A stretch of 35,528 nt of DNA from CAWBNS01 sp964445105 (GTDB lineage Bacteria; Chlamydiota; Chlamydiia; Chlamydiales; JAJFMA01), in NCBI GenBank assembly GCA_964445105.1, contig CAYUJS010000019.1, positions 1 to 35,528 on the forward strand, given 5' to 3'. A model generated the notes under the pieces. The model was given only the letters and a program-made list of their open reading frames with translations. It ran no database searches and was not told the DNA's origin. Made by a program: the position numbers and the translations under genes. This document shows positions 16,305-24,749 of the stretch, piece by piece (within the stretch, counting starts at the first letter, position 1; the number at the start of each line of letters is the position of its first letter).

Positions 16305-17281
16305 TAGAAAAAACCGGATCGGATATGAAAGTACTTCTTATCACCTCGGTGGAAGAAGGAGAGCGCCTCGACAAGGTGCTTGCAGAGCGCTTTGGACACG
16401 CTCAATCTCGTACTTATTTTCAAAAACTCATCGAAGACCGCCTCGTACTTCTCAATGGGGCTCCGGCAAAAAAAAGAACGCGCCCTCGAGAAGGCGACGA
16501 GGTGGAGGTCCAGTTTACGCTGGTACCGGAAATCTCTTTAGAGCCCGAAGAGGTACCTCTCGATATTTTGTACGAGGACGAGCATCTCATCGCCATCAAC
16601 AAGCCCGCTGGGCTGGTGGTCCACCCTGGTCCAGGCCACTGGAACGGAACTTTTGTTAACGCCCTTCTCTATCACTGCCAAAGGCAGGGTATTTTGCTCT
16701 CTTCTTTGGACCAAACCCATCGACCGGGTATTGTGCATCGCTTAGATAAAGAAACTACGGGTGTGTTACTAGCGGCTAAGACCGCACAAACACACCACAG
16801 GCTCGTCGCACTATTTGCTGGCCGGGAAATACACAAAGAGTACATCGCTATCTGCCTAGGGAACCCAGGCCAAGGCACGTTAGAGGCCGCTATCGGCAGA
16901 CATCCTATGGACCGCAAAAAGATGGCCGTCGTCACCGAAGGCGGGCGTCACGCAATCAGCCAATACGCAGCGGAAGCACATGATACCGAGTTAAGCCTTG
17001 TACGGTTGCGGCTAATCACAGGTCGCACCCATCAGGCGCGCGTCCACCTCAAGCACCTCGGTACTCCCGTCCTGGGCGACCCCGTGTATGGAAGTTCAAA
17101 AGTAAATGAGCGCTTTCGGACACATCGCCAGATGCTTCATGCCGAAGTCCTTAAATTCGTCCACCCTATCACCGGCGTTACCCTCTGGCTGAAGGCCCCT
17201 CCCCCTCCTGACCTACAACACTGGGTAGATCTGCTAGCTGGCAGCAGGCTTAGTTTGCGGCGAAATCGTCAAGGCTGCTGA
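16301..17281 (+). CDS. rluD: RluD-type 23S rRNA pseudouridine synthase
   Basis: 326 residues from the ATG at 16301, which overlaps the previous stop; a second in-frame ATG at 16325 is equally possible. An N-terminal S4 RNA-binding domain (RLDKVLAERFGHAQSRTYFQKLI) is followed by the RluA/RluD catalytic domain with the active-site Asp in RPGIVHRLDKETTGVLL and the later GRTHQARVHLKHLGTPVLGDPVYG motif. It isomerises uridines in 23S rRNA helix 69 or a related site. The family normally ends soon after APPPPDLQHWVDLL. Here about 15 further residues (AGSRLSLRRNRQGC) and the stop codon are encoded by a dispersed repeat that has entered the 3' end of the gene. Confidence 0.88.
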   Translation: MIEKTGSDMKVLLITSVEEGERLDKVLAERFGHAQSRTYFQKLIEDRLVLLNGAPAKKRTRPREGDEVEVQFTLVPEISLEPEEVPLDILYEDEHLIAINKPAGLVVHPGPGHWNGTFVNALLYHCQRQGILLSSLDQTHRPGIVHRLDKETTGVLLAAKTAQTHHRLVALFAGREIHKEYIAICLGNPGQGTLEAAIGRHPMDRKKMAVVTEGGRHAISQYAAEAHDTELSLVRLRLITGRTHQARVHLKHLGTPVLGDPVYGSSKVNERFRTHRQMLHAEVLKFVHPITGVTLWLKAPPPPDLQHWVDLLAGSRLSLRRNRQGC

Positions 17282-17349
17282 TCAAAAACAAAATGAGGCC
17301 GGTGGCCATCCCGGAGCTAGCCGATTCCTTTTTTTAGCAGGAGCTTCTG
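17238..17349 (+). repeat. Dispersed repeat family, copy A (degenerate, supplies the end of rluD)
   Basis: Aligns by eye with two other copies at 20569-20724 and 25786-25941. Shared words include GCAG-AGGCT-AGTTTGCG-CGAA, AAAATGAGGC, ATCCCGGAGC/CTCCGGAGCC, and a right end CGATTCCTTTTTTTAGCAGGAGCTTCTG. The left terminal inverted end present in the other copies is missing here. The first 44 bases lie inside rluD and include its stop codon. Confidence 0.65.
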
Positions 17350-17465
17350 TCCTTTAGAAAGACCGCTAGTATATTTTAGTTTGATGCGCTAGAATAGGAA
17401 AATACGTTGCCAATTTACCAGGCAGCGCATATGGACAAGCACACTATTGACAAAGGGGTCGAACG

Positions 17466-17717
17466 ATGAAAGAATTTGTCGCATATATTGTTAAGAATTT
17501 GGTCGACCATCCCGATAAAGTAAAGATCAACGAAATCGGAGGCACCCAGACTCTCATTATCGAGCTTTCTGTCGAAAAGTCTGATATCGGAAAGATCATT
17601 GGGAAAAAAGGTAAAACCATCAACGCCATCCGCACGCTACTTATGTCTGTAGCAAGCCGAAATGGTATCCGCGTCAACTTGGAAATCCTGGAAGAAAACG
17701 GGCAAACCGCGGAATAA
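17466..17717 (+). CDS. khpA: KH-domain RNA-binding protein KhpA
   Basis: 83 residues, the usual length of KhpA (YlqC). The type II KH motif IGKIIGKKGKTINAIRTLL (GxxG loop Gly-Lys-Lys-Gly) sits in the middle, preceded by the family opening FVAYIVKNLVDHPDKVKI. KhpA binds RNA, usually with KhpB/Jag, and influences cell elongation and small-RNA function in Gram-positive bacteria; its role in chlamydiae is not established. AAGGGG lies upstream of the ATG. A perfect bidirectional terminator follows, so it forms a short unit, perhaps with its own promoter (TAGAAT at 17390). Confidence 0.88.
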   Translation: MKEFVAYIVKNLVDHPDKVKINEIGGTQTLIIELSVEKSDIGKIIGKKGKTINAIRTLLMSVASRNGIRVNLEILEENGQTAE

Positions 17718-17737
17718 CAATAAAATTTAATTTGTTC

Positions 17738-17772
17738 ACAAAGGCACGAGAGTCCTCTCTCGTGCCTTTTGT
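17738..17772. terminator. Bidirectional terminator between khpA and the DHH gene
   Basis: ACAAAGGCACGAGAG (17738-17752), a four-base TCCT loop, and CTCTCGTGCCTTTTGT (17757-17772) form a nearly perfect stem flanked by A- and T-runs on both sides. It serves khpA on the plus strand and the DHH gene ending at 17790 on the minus strand. Confidence 0.85.
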
Positions 17773-17789
17773 ACTTTAGCTACTGACCC

Positions 17790-20408
17790 TCAGGCCACTT
17801 GCTTGGGCAAATAGGGCGTGATCATCGACTTACGCGAGTTTAACGAACCGGGATCAAAGCGCAAGATCGCAATAGGTAACCCAGCGATTGAGCCTCCCGT
17901 CTTTTTGGGAACCCCTTTGCGAAAGTTCTGCGTAAAAAATTGCTCCAGTTTCGCCGCGTTAGGGCCAGGAAATTCTAGAGACAAAGCATTGTTTTGCATT
18001 TCAGGGGAGTTCTGAATAGCGCTCAAAAAACGCGCCAGCCGTTCATAGCCTTGGGCCGTAGGCGGCACCCATAGCCAAAGTTCATCGCGATGGGTGTCTT
18101 TACAGGCGGTCCCACGATATACCTCGTCAGCGCTAGAAATTGTACTGATCATATGCAAATGAAAATCCACTTCCGGTCGAGCCTGGTAGACTTTTTTCGC
18201 TGACTCTAACCATCTTGTGCGCAACGCCTCGGCAATGCCTTCAAAGGGCGCAAAATTTACAGTAAATAGCTTCGTCTGGCCTACGCGACAGCAGCCATTC
18301 TGTTCCTTAGTATCGGCAAAAATGTTGCTCTCAAGCCCCTGGGCGCACAGATCTAGATTCGCAGCTACCTCTAGCTCCTTAAACCGGTAAATTCCCGCAT
18401 AGATAGAGTGCATCTCTGGGTTGCACAGAATGCGTGCAGCGGCATTTTTGGCGTAATTTTTGCCTTTAGGGATATCGTCGAGATGAATTACCTCAACCTC
18501 TTTTTTCTCCGCTAGCGATTTTAGGCGGTTTAACAGCTGTGCAACGGCTTCCACATCCCGATCCGTAACTTTGGAAAGCAGGTCTGTATCATCCAAGATT
18601 GCATACAAGAAATAGAGGTATTCCGCGTACTCCCTTTGTGGATGGATGTAGTAACCAGGGGGTTGCTGAAGCGCTATTTTACGCTCGAGCAAACGCTTCA
18701 TTAAGCGGATGGACTTCACCTCACTCAGCTGCGCATCAATCTGCTCTTCAGTCATGCCATTAGAGCTATAGCGATCGTTGATGCGAAAGGCTACCTCTGC
18801 AACCAAGACGTTGCTAGACTGCACATCGCCAATCAGCACTTGCGGCGCGGATGTCGTAGCTAGACTTGCCTTGTGGTGGTCCACAACACTGATTACCTCC
18901 AAGTAGGACGCCATCTTGGATTCTTGTAGATTGCAAAAATCGCGCTGTGACACCGTTCCCAGCCTCTCTTGGCGCAACGTCTGGTCTGCGACAATACCGA
19001 TGGGGGACAACCTGCCGCCAGCTTCAGCAACGACGATGGTGAGGTAGCCAAAATGCCGCATTTTGCCGCGCAGCTCCTCTACATCTGCGTCAATGAACGC
19101 ATATTCAGGGCTAAGCCCAAGGACCTCTTGTTTGGTCTTCATCACGATGTCCAAGCGATCTAGATGATCCCAGACCTGTGACACAAAGCGATTTAGGGCA
19201 TCCATAATTTGAACTAACTGCGTAAAAATAGCCGGCCTATCTTCGATTAACCGGCCTACCTCATTAAACAAGCCTGACTTACTCAACGCTTCAAGCTTCG
19301 CCTGAAAATCGCCCAAAGCCACCCCCGAAAGCATACCAACGGCTTGGATCAGGTCTGTGTAGGTCGCCTGCAGGCCCAAATTCAGCCCCAATACCTTCAG
19401 CAAGAGTGTGTGTAAATTGTGGCGCTGATCCGCCGTATACTCGCGTACTGGGTCGCTTTTTTCCACGGAGGCGGTAAAAATCGAATGCAAAAACTGAGGT
19501 AAATCGGCCGTTGATAGCTCCTTGGTAGCAAAAAAGCTGATTAGCTTGCTTTGGAGATTGTTCTCAAACCAGCGTATGCAAGTCTTTAGCAGCATCAAGA
19601 TATGGTGGACCGGCTCGACGTCCGAGCTACGCCAATCACCCAGGTAGTACCCCTCTTCGTCTATGTAAATGATCGCTTTTTCATTCTCGCCGTGATCTAG
19701 TTGGTTCGCCAACCGACTTGCTATTTCTTTGGACATACCATGTTTTTCGATAAGATCCATAGCGCTTAATGTCAGGCTAGAATTGTGTCTAGAGAGCACT
19801 TTAAAAATTGCGGGACCGAAGCAGTGTTCGAACACCCTAGAAGTTTGCTTGTCCGAGGGACCACCAGGGAGCGCCCAATAGTGCTGTCCATCGCCTACGC
19901 GCGCGCCAAAAGCATCCAACCAGCCAACGAATGAAGCGATCGTAGTATCCATGTCAGGAGATAAGTGGGCGACTACAAAATGCGTGCCAGCATGTACCCG
20001 GCCCATAGAGATCGGGAAAAACGCTCCGTACTCTTCGCGCGGAATACTTTTACCGACAATCTTGGCGCGGACTTGATAGTTTTGCTGAGCGTCCAATCCC
20101 GAATAGCTATTTAGCCAGAACTCAAACAAGGTAAAATTATAAGAAGAAAGGCACTGCAACTCGCGGTTGACCCGCTCGATGAATTCCAACACCGCGTTGA
20201 GCAAGAAGACCGGTTCGGGCGCTTCCTGGATCAGACGCAATAGTGACTGATTCACCTCATTAAACTGCTTGCGAAGGCTACTCTGGCGAAAAACTAGGCT
20301 CTGAAAACTAGCAAACAACGCATCTAGACCAGTAAAAGAGAACTTATGGTAATCGTGCTCCCCTAACAGACCGTTTTCAACATTTCCTACATCTGAGGGT
20401 TCTTCCAT
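17790..20408 (-). CDS. Large DHH-family phosphoesterase-like protein
   Basis: 872 residues, far longer than typical DHH enzymes (300-550). Two DHH hallmarks appear: an HLSPDMDTTIAS motif at 148-159 (metal-binding H-x-x-PD-x-D) and a VVDHH motif at 508-512, followed by a GDVQSSNVLVAE segment like the downstream motif of family II pyrophosphatases. They are separated by about 350 residues of mainly helical sequence, so the catalytic domain is split by a large insertion. CT656-like genes in Chlamydia may be relatives, but I cannot confirm it. Likely a Mn-dependent hydrolase of phosphoanhydrides or nucleotides, cytosolic. It is separated by 30 bases from a tRNA-Arg gene on the same strand and ends at a shared terminator. 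Confidence 0.7.
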   Translation of the reverse strand: MEEPSDVGNVENGLLGEHDYHKFSFTGLDALFASFQSLVFRQSSLRKQFNEVNQSLLRLIQEAPEPVFLLNAVLEFIERVNRELQCLSSYNFTLFEFWLNSYSGLDAQQNYQVRAKIVGKSIPREEYGAFFPISMGRVHAGTHFVVAHLSPDMDTTIASFVGWLDAFGARVGDGQHYWALPGGPSDKQTSRVFEHCFGPAIFKVLSRHNSSLTLSAMDLIEKHGMSKEIASRLANQLDHGENEKAIIYIDEEGYYLGDWRSSDVEPVHHILMLLKTCIRWFENNLQSKLISFFATKELSTADLPQFLHSIFTASVEKSDPVREYTADQRHNLHTLLLKVLGLNLGLQATYTDLIQAVGMLSGVALGDFQAKLEALSKSGLFNEVGRLIEDRPAIFTQLVQIMDALNRFVSQVWDHLDRLDIVMKTKQEVLGLSPEYAFIDADVEELRGKMRHFGYLTIVVAEAGGRLSPIGIVADQTLRQERLGTVSQRDFCNLQESKMASYLEVISVVDHHKASLATTSAPQVLIGDVQSSNVLVAEVAFRINDRYSSNGMTEEQIDAQLSEVKSIRLMKRLLERKIALQQPPGYYIHPQREYAEYLYFLYAILDDTDLLSKVTDRDVEAVAQLLNRLKSLAEKKEVEVIHLDDIPKGKNYAKNAAARILCNPEMHSIYAGIYRFKELEVAANLDLCAQGLESNIFADTKEQNGCCRVGQTKLFTVNFAPFEGIAEALRTRWLESAKKVYQARPEVDFHLHMISTISSADEVYRGTACKDTHRDELWLWVPPTAQGYERLARFLSAIQNSPEMQNNALSLEFPGPNAAKLEQFFTQNFRKGVPKKTGGSIAGLPIAILRFDPGSLNSRKSMITPYLPKQVA

Positions 20409-20438
20409 AACATTTCTCGGATTGATCGTTCAAAGATA

Positions 20439-20511
20439 TGGACTGAGCAGGACTCGAACCTGCGACCATCCGCTTAGAAGGCGGATGCTCTATCCGCTGA
20501 GCTATCAGTCC
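20439..20511 (-). tRNA. tRNA-Arg (anticodon UCU)
   Basis: The minus strand folds into a complete 73-base cloverleaf: acceptor GGACTGA/TCAGTCC with discriminator A, D-arm with AGCTCAGCGGATAGAGC, anticodon stem TCCGC/GCGGA with loop CTTCTAA (anticodon TCT), and T-arm GCAGGTTCGAGTCCTGC. The 3' CCA is not encoded (A then CATAT). It lies just upstream of the DHH gene on the same strand. Confidence 0.95.
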
Positions 20512-20568
20512 ATTGACGCAATATTCTAGCGCGGAAAGCGGGTTATTTTCAACCTAAAATCCCTGACG

Positions 20569-20724
20569 GCAGTAGCTCCCGCTAAAAGAAGAAACCGGCT
20601 CAGTAATGGCGAGCAGTAGGCTCAGTTTGCGACGAATTCGTAGCCGAAGCTACGGATAAGGAGCAAAATGAGGCTGATGGCCGCTCCGGAGCCAATCGGT
20701 TCCCTTTTTTTAGTGGGAACTGCT
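20569..20724 (+). repeat. Dispersed MITE-like repeat, copy B
   Basis: About 156 bases with imperfect inverted ends: GCAGTAGCTCCCGCTAAAA at the left and, reversed, GCAGTTCCCACTAAAA at the right, each continued by AAGAAACCGG or AAGGGAACCG. A central hairpin GTAGC-CGAA-GCTAC is kept in copy C with a different loop. No ORF. No obvious target duplication. It sits in the 300-base gap between the tRNA and kdsA. Confidence 0.75.
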
Positions 20725-20742
20725 AAAAACAAGACAAGACGC

Positions 20743-20772
20743 TTACAAGAAATGATTGAATCGAGGTATTCT
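20743..20772 (+). promoter_or_regulatory. Possible promoter of the kdsA-lptC/A-lptB operon
   Basis: TTACAA (20743-20748) and TATTCT (20767-20772), 18 bases apart, lie 39 bases before the kdsA ATG. The match is moderate. Confidence 0.4.
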
Positions 20773-20811
20773 TGTTGCTTTTTAGACCCAAAGCCAATCT
20801 AAGGATTCGTT

Positions 20812-21633
20812 ATGCGCAAGGTACCCGTTCATAATTTTTATATCGGCGACAAAGAACCCCTGACCTTTATTGCAGGACCTTGCGTCATAGAAAGCCAAGA
20901 GCATTGCCTAGTCTGCGCTCACACCTTGAAGGAGATCTTCAGCCACTTTGGCATGAACTTCATCTTCAAAGCCAGCTACGACAAAGCTAACCGCATGGCG
21001 ATAGATAGTTACCGCGGCCCAGGTTTACAGGAAGGCTTGCGCATTCTACAGCGCGTAAAAGCAGAACTAGAACTACCGATCATCACCGACGTACACTCTG
21101 CAGAAGAGGTGCAAGCTGTGGCCGAAGTGTGCGATATCATCCAAATCCCCGCTTTCCTTTGCCGACAAACTGATCTATTAGTAGCGGCTGGCAAAACGGG
21201 TAAAACCATCGAGCTAAAAAAAGGCCAATTTATGGCGCCCTGGGACATGGAACACGCCATTAAAAAAATTCAATCCACAGGTAACGAAAAAATCATTGTG
21301 GCTGAACGTGGAACTACTTTTGGCTACAACAATCTAGTCAGCGACATGCGCTCTATTCCCATTATGAAAAAATTTGGCTTCCCTATTTTGTACGACGCCA
21401 CCCACTCCGTGCAGCTTCCAGGTGGCCAAGGCAGCTCTTCAGGGGGCAATCGCGAGTTTGTGCCCATTTTAGCAAAGGCAGCCTTAGTCGCTGGCGCCAG
21501 TGCCCTCTACATGGAAGCGCACCCCAACCCTACGCAAGCCAAAAGCGACGCCGCGACACAAATTTCGTTTGCCGACCTCCCTCAAATCCTCGTGGAACTT
21601 GAACAACTCCACGCACTTGTGAGCAACTGGTAA
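20812..21633 (+). CDS. kdsA: 3-deoxy-8-phosphooctulonate (KDO-8-P) synthase
   Basis: 273 residues. KdsA condenses phosphoenolpyruvate and arabinose-5-phosphate to KDO-8-phosphate in the cytosol for lipopolysaccharide core synthesis. The TIM-barrel motifs are all present: AGPCVIES near residue 22, FKASYDKANR (44-53), TDVHSAEEVQ, IIQIPAFLCRQTDLL, and PILYDATHSVQLPGGQGSSSGG. The Asn in KANR and the Cys of AGPC occur in both metal-dependent and metal-independent forms, so I do not assign a class. AAGGA precedes the start. It leads an operon with lptC/lptA-like and lptB genes, the same order as CT655-CT653 in C. trachomatis. Confidence 0.95.
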   Translation: MRKVPVHNFYIGDKEPLTFIAGPCVIESQEHCLVCAHTLKEIFSHFGMNFIFKASYDKANRMAIDSYRGPGLQEGLRILQRVKAELELPIITDVHSAEEVQAVAEVCDIIQIPAFLCRQTDLLVAAGKTGKTIELKKGQFMAPWDMEHAIKKIQSTGNEKIIVAERGTTFGYNNLVSDMRSIPIMKKFGFPILYDATHSVQLPGGQGSSSGGNREFVPILAKAALVAGASALYMEAHPNPTQAKSDAATQISFADLPQILVELEQLHALVSNW

Positions 21634-21664
21634 ATGCCATGGACTCCCTTTACAGGAACGGCCC

Positions 21665-23446
21665 ATGTTTTTAAAACAAACGCTGTTTTCCGTTCTGCTT
21701 TTGGTTCTGCTTGCCTCAGCAATAGCCGTTGGGCTCTCAGTATTCCATAGGTTTGAGTCAGATACGAAAGTCGAGCATAAAGCGCACAAATCGAATAAAC
21801 CCTTCCACCAAACCCGACTTCACGTAAGACGCGATATCTATGGCAGGGGCGCTTCGCGCCCATGCCACACCGTCTTGCGCTGCAGTGAAGCCGAACTAAT
21901 CTTTGACTTGCCTACAAACGAGCTGACCGAATACATGAGCGGCATAGAGGGTACGGCTCTACACGAAGACCTTCAGGATACTTTCTCAGCAGACGTGGCC
22001 ACTTACTGTCATCGTCGGCAACGCGCTACCGCAAGCGCGTTTAAGGAAACCCGATTCGCAGGGGAGCACAAATCTTTTGATGCTCATGCGGACTACGCCG
22101 AAGTGTGGCTTAGCCCTGAAGGCGTGCGTTTTGCAGGCCAAAATGTCCATGTGCAAGACGGAAGTAAAATCCCCCTCAGCTTGAACTCTCATACCGCCTC
22201 CTACGATGGATTTAAGCTGTACCTTAGCGGCCAGGTCGCCGTTGGTTTAGCAGCCGGCAGCCTACTGGCGGATAGCGCCGTACTCGATCCAAAAACGTTC
22301 CAAGGAGACTTTTCTGGAAACTTATCCGTTTTGATGACATCGGGCGCTCAGCTATATGCCGATGACTGTCATGTAGACCGCGATCAAGCCACTGCCGTTT
22401 TCACCGCAATTGACAAAGTCAGCTACCAGGAACCCAGCTTTGAGTCACGCAAGCCCCTCGAGCTAACTTGTCGACAGCTTACCATCCAAACTTCACCGGA
22501 CCACAAGGGGCCGGGCGTTAACCAAATTACGGCCCAAGATGAAGTAGAAGCCATTTACGACCAAGGCTGGGAGCTCTCGGCAGACCGCGCCATCTATCGC
22601 AGCGGAGCGAACAGACAGCTCATCCTAGACGCTGACCAACATGGCGGTTGCGTGGTTACCTCTCCGCACAGTGATCACCTCGTTGCTAAACGCATCGAAA
22701 GTACCCTCGCAAGCAATCAGGTAACTTTCCACAGCCTCACAGGCGAACTTAGAGACGGCCTCACTACCCTTTATGCCGACGAAGCTTCGTGGAATCACGC
22801 CAAATCGACTCTTACATGCCGGCGCCAGGCACGCGTGCATCACAAACAGCATGGAGCGCTAGAGGCCAATGGAGATCTAAAGCTCATCTTTCAAAACGAT
22901 GGCACCGGCCTTTCCCTAGCTAAAGGACACCACCAAGGCTCTCTCCATATTCAAGGAACGGATAAGCAGCTTATCTGCCACGGAGAGTGCGCGCTCGACC
23001 ATCAAAATAAACACTTCATCATCAACGCAACAGAGCACACAGCTGTTCGCTTGGTAGATCCAGCCGGGCGACTCGATGCGCAGCGATTGCTCCTCTGGTA
23101 CGACTGGTGCAACGGCAACTTTGCGACCACAAGGCTTAAGGCTGAAGGCCAGGTACAGCTCCAACGAGTACAGGATGGCATCCTCCAACTTGCCCTCGCT
23201 GATGATCTGGAATACCTACCCGACCAAGATAAAGCAACCCTCACCGCTCGCCCCCCTCACCGCGTCCTCTTCTATGACCCCAGCCGCCAAATGACCGCCA
23301 GCGCCAAAGGAGTAGACATCGTGCGCGATCCCTTCACGGGTAAATTAGCTCTGTACGGCAAAGGTGATGTTCAGTTTAAACTCATGGAAGCAGAACTCCA
23401 AGCCATGCGGCACTATCTGCAAGGAATAAAAAATGGACAAAAATAA
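21665..23446 (+). CDS. LptC/LptA-like (OstA-type) LPS export protein
   Basis: 593 residues with one N-terminal membrane segment (about residues 3-27, uncleaved anchor) and a periplasmic part of about 560 residues built from short beta-strand repeats typical of the OstA/LptA/LptC fold (for example YDGFKLYLSGQVAVGLAAGSLLADSAVLDP and AQLYADDCHVDRDQATAVF). LptC anchors LptA to the LptBFG transporter; this protein is three times longer than LptC (about 190) and may combine the anchor and the periplasmic bridge. It lies 31 bases after kdsA and overlaps lptB by 14 bases, and it matches the place of CT654. The fold call rests on position, topology and repeat style, since these proteins diverge strongly. 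Confidence 0.75.
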   Translation: MFLKQTLFSVLLLVLLASAIAVGLSVFHRFESDTKVEHKAHKSNKPFHQTRLHVRRDIYGRGASRPCHTVLRCSEAELIFDLPTNELTEYMSGIEGTALHEDLQDTFSADVATYCHRRQRATASAFKETRFAGEHKSFDAHADYAEVWLSPEGVRFAGQNVHVQDGSKIPLSLNSHTASYDGFKLYLSGQVAVGLAAGSLLADSAVLDPKTFQGDFSGNLSVLMTSGAQLYADDCHVDRDQATAVFTAIDKVSYQEPSFESRKPLELTCRQLTIQTSPDHKGPGVNQITAQDEVEAIYDQGWELSADRAIYRSGANRQLILDADQHGGCVVTSPHSDHLVAKRIESTLASNQVTFHSLTGELRDGLTTLYADEASWNHAKSTLTCRRQARVHHKQHGALEANGDLKLIFQNDGTGLSLAKGHHQGSLHIQGTDKQLICHGECALDHQNKHFIINATEHTAVRLVDPAGRLDAQRLLLWYDWCNGNFATTRLKAEGQVQLQRVQDGILQLALADDLEYLPDQDKATLTARPPHRVLFYDPSRQMTASAKGVDIVRDPFTGKLALYGKGDVQFKLMEAELQAMRHYLQGIKNGQK

Positions 23447-24179
23447 TCTACCCAGACCCTGCGTCCTCGACGTGCGCGAGCTCGAAAAAAGCTACTCAGG
23501 ACGCCGCGTAGTCGACGGCCTTTCTTTTTTCGTCGAGCAAGGGGAAATCGTTGGTCTTCTAGGACCCAACGGCGCCGGCAAAACCACCGCCTTTTACATG
23601 ACTGTCGGCCTGATTCGGCCTGATAGCGGAAAAGTATTTTTTCAAGACACCGACGTCACGCACCTCCCTATGCACCAACGCGCGCGTATGGGTATGGGAT
23701 ATCTCGCGCAGGAACCCAGCGTTTTTCGCAGCCTCACCGTGGAAGAGAACATCCTCTGTATTTTGGAAAGCCTGCAAATCCCCGCTCCGCAACGCAAACA
23801 CCGGCTCGAAGAATTGCTCAGCGAACTGCGTCTAGAATCCTTCGCAAAAAAGACCGCAGGCGCACTCTCCGGTGGCCAACGCAGGCGTCTCGAAATCACC
23901 CGCGCTCTCGCCACACAACCAAGCTTCCTGATGCTCGATGAACCCTTCGCCAACATCGATCCCATAGCGGTACACGACGTAAAACAAATGATCCGACACC
24001 TCGCTAAAAAAAACATCAGTATCCTCATCACCGACCACAATGCCCGAGAAATCTTCTCCGCCGTTGATCGCTCCTACCTAGTACGCGCCGGCAAAGTTTT
24101 ACGATCAGGATCCGTAGATGACCTCGTCAACGACCCAGAAGTACGAGAAACCTACCTAGGGCATGACTTTAAATTGTGA
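23433..24179 (+). CDS. lptB: LPS export ABC transporter ATPase LptB
   Basis: 248 residues. Walker A GPNGAGKTT, Q-loop GYLAQEPSVFR, signature LSGGQRRRLEITRALA, Walker B FLMLDEPFANIDP and the switch histidine in LITDHNARE are all present in LptB-type order (the EPFANIDPIAV segment is characteristic). It powers LPS extraction from the inner membrane with LptF and LptG, which are not in this window. The start lies inside the end of the preceding gene behind AAGGAATAAAAA. A weak hairpin (GCCGC/GCGGC, 24192-24213) follows the stop without a T-run. Confidence 0.95.
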   Translation: MDKNNLPRPCVLDVRELEKSYSGRRVVDGLSFFVEQGEIVGLLGPNGAGKTTAFYMTVGLIRPDSGKVFFQDTDVTHLPMHQRARMGMGYLAQEPSVFRSLTVEENILCILESLQIPAPQRKHRLEELLSELRLESFAKKTAGALSGGQRRRLEITRALATQPSFLMLDEPFANIDPIAVHDVKQMIRHLAKKNISILITDHNAREIFSAVDRSYLVRAGKVLRSGSVDDLVNDPEVRETYLGHDFKL

Positions 24180-24656
24180 TCGGATCATAAGCCGCAAACA
24201 TCCGTTTAGCGGCAACCTAACAAACTAATTTTCTGTTTTCCATAAAACGCACAGCGCCTCAGCAGATAAAGGGATTCACAAACTTGCCACAAAACAACTT
24301 GTGGAGTACTTAGGCGCGCTTTTTGAGGTTGGGAGATTGCTCCTGCTTTCTTCAGCGCAATCATACCCTGCAGCGCAAAAACACATCTTTGAGGTCATAT
24401 TCGGATTGCTAAAGGGGAAACTGCTAAGGTAAAAAAACAAACGTGTTTGAATTTGTACTAGAATGCCTATTTCCTGCTCAGCCCAGCTCCTAGGCAACCA
24501 AATCTAACTCGTACGGGCCATCTCACCATCTTCTGCACGCCTTATTGAAGCCCGAAAACGCGCTGAGTGCATTGCGAGCAACACACCCAGGGATCAAAAT
24601 CGCCCAAAATTCAGCTTAATCGCTGCTGATACAAAATTCCCTTTAACACATTTCAC
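24180..24656. other. Gene-free stretch between lptB and the ndk pair
   Basis: About 480 bases with no ORF that looks coding on either strand; the longest minus-strand frame (24276-24497) has no ribosome site and an atypical composition rich in Ser and Cys. The only structure noted is a weak hairpin at 24192-24213. No tRNA or repeat was recognised. Confidence 0.5.
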
Positions 24657-24713
24657 CAAAAATATAAAGGGCAGCGCCACCTAGAAAAATTATTCTTGTA
24701 GGTAGCGTTGCCC
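24657..24713 (-). terminator. Terminator of the ndk pair
   Basis: On the minus strand, GGGCAACGCTACCTA and TAGGTGGCGCTGCCC pair over 15 positions with two non-canonical ones around a 15-base loop, followed by TTTATATTTTT. It lies 37 bases after the lipoprotein ndk stop. Confidence 0.75.
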
Positions 24714-24749
24714 AAGGCTTTCAATAGGCTAGAAATGCCAAAATTAGGC

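Noticed and set aside
24276..24497. 73-residue minus-strand ORF between lptB and the ndk pair
   Set aside because: Ser/Cys-rich, no ribosome site, no family, not adjacent to a promoter; probably chance.
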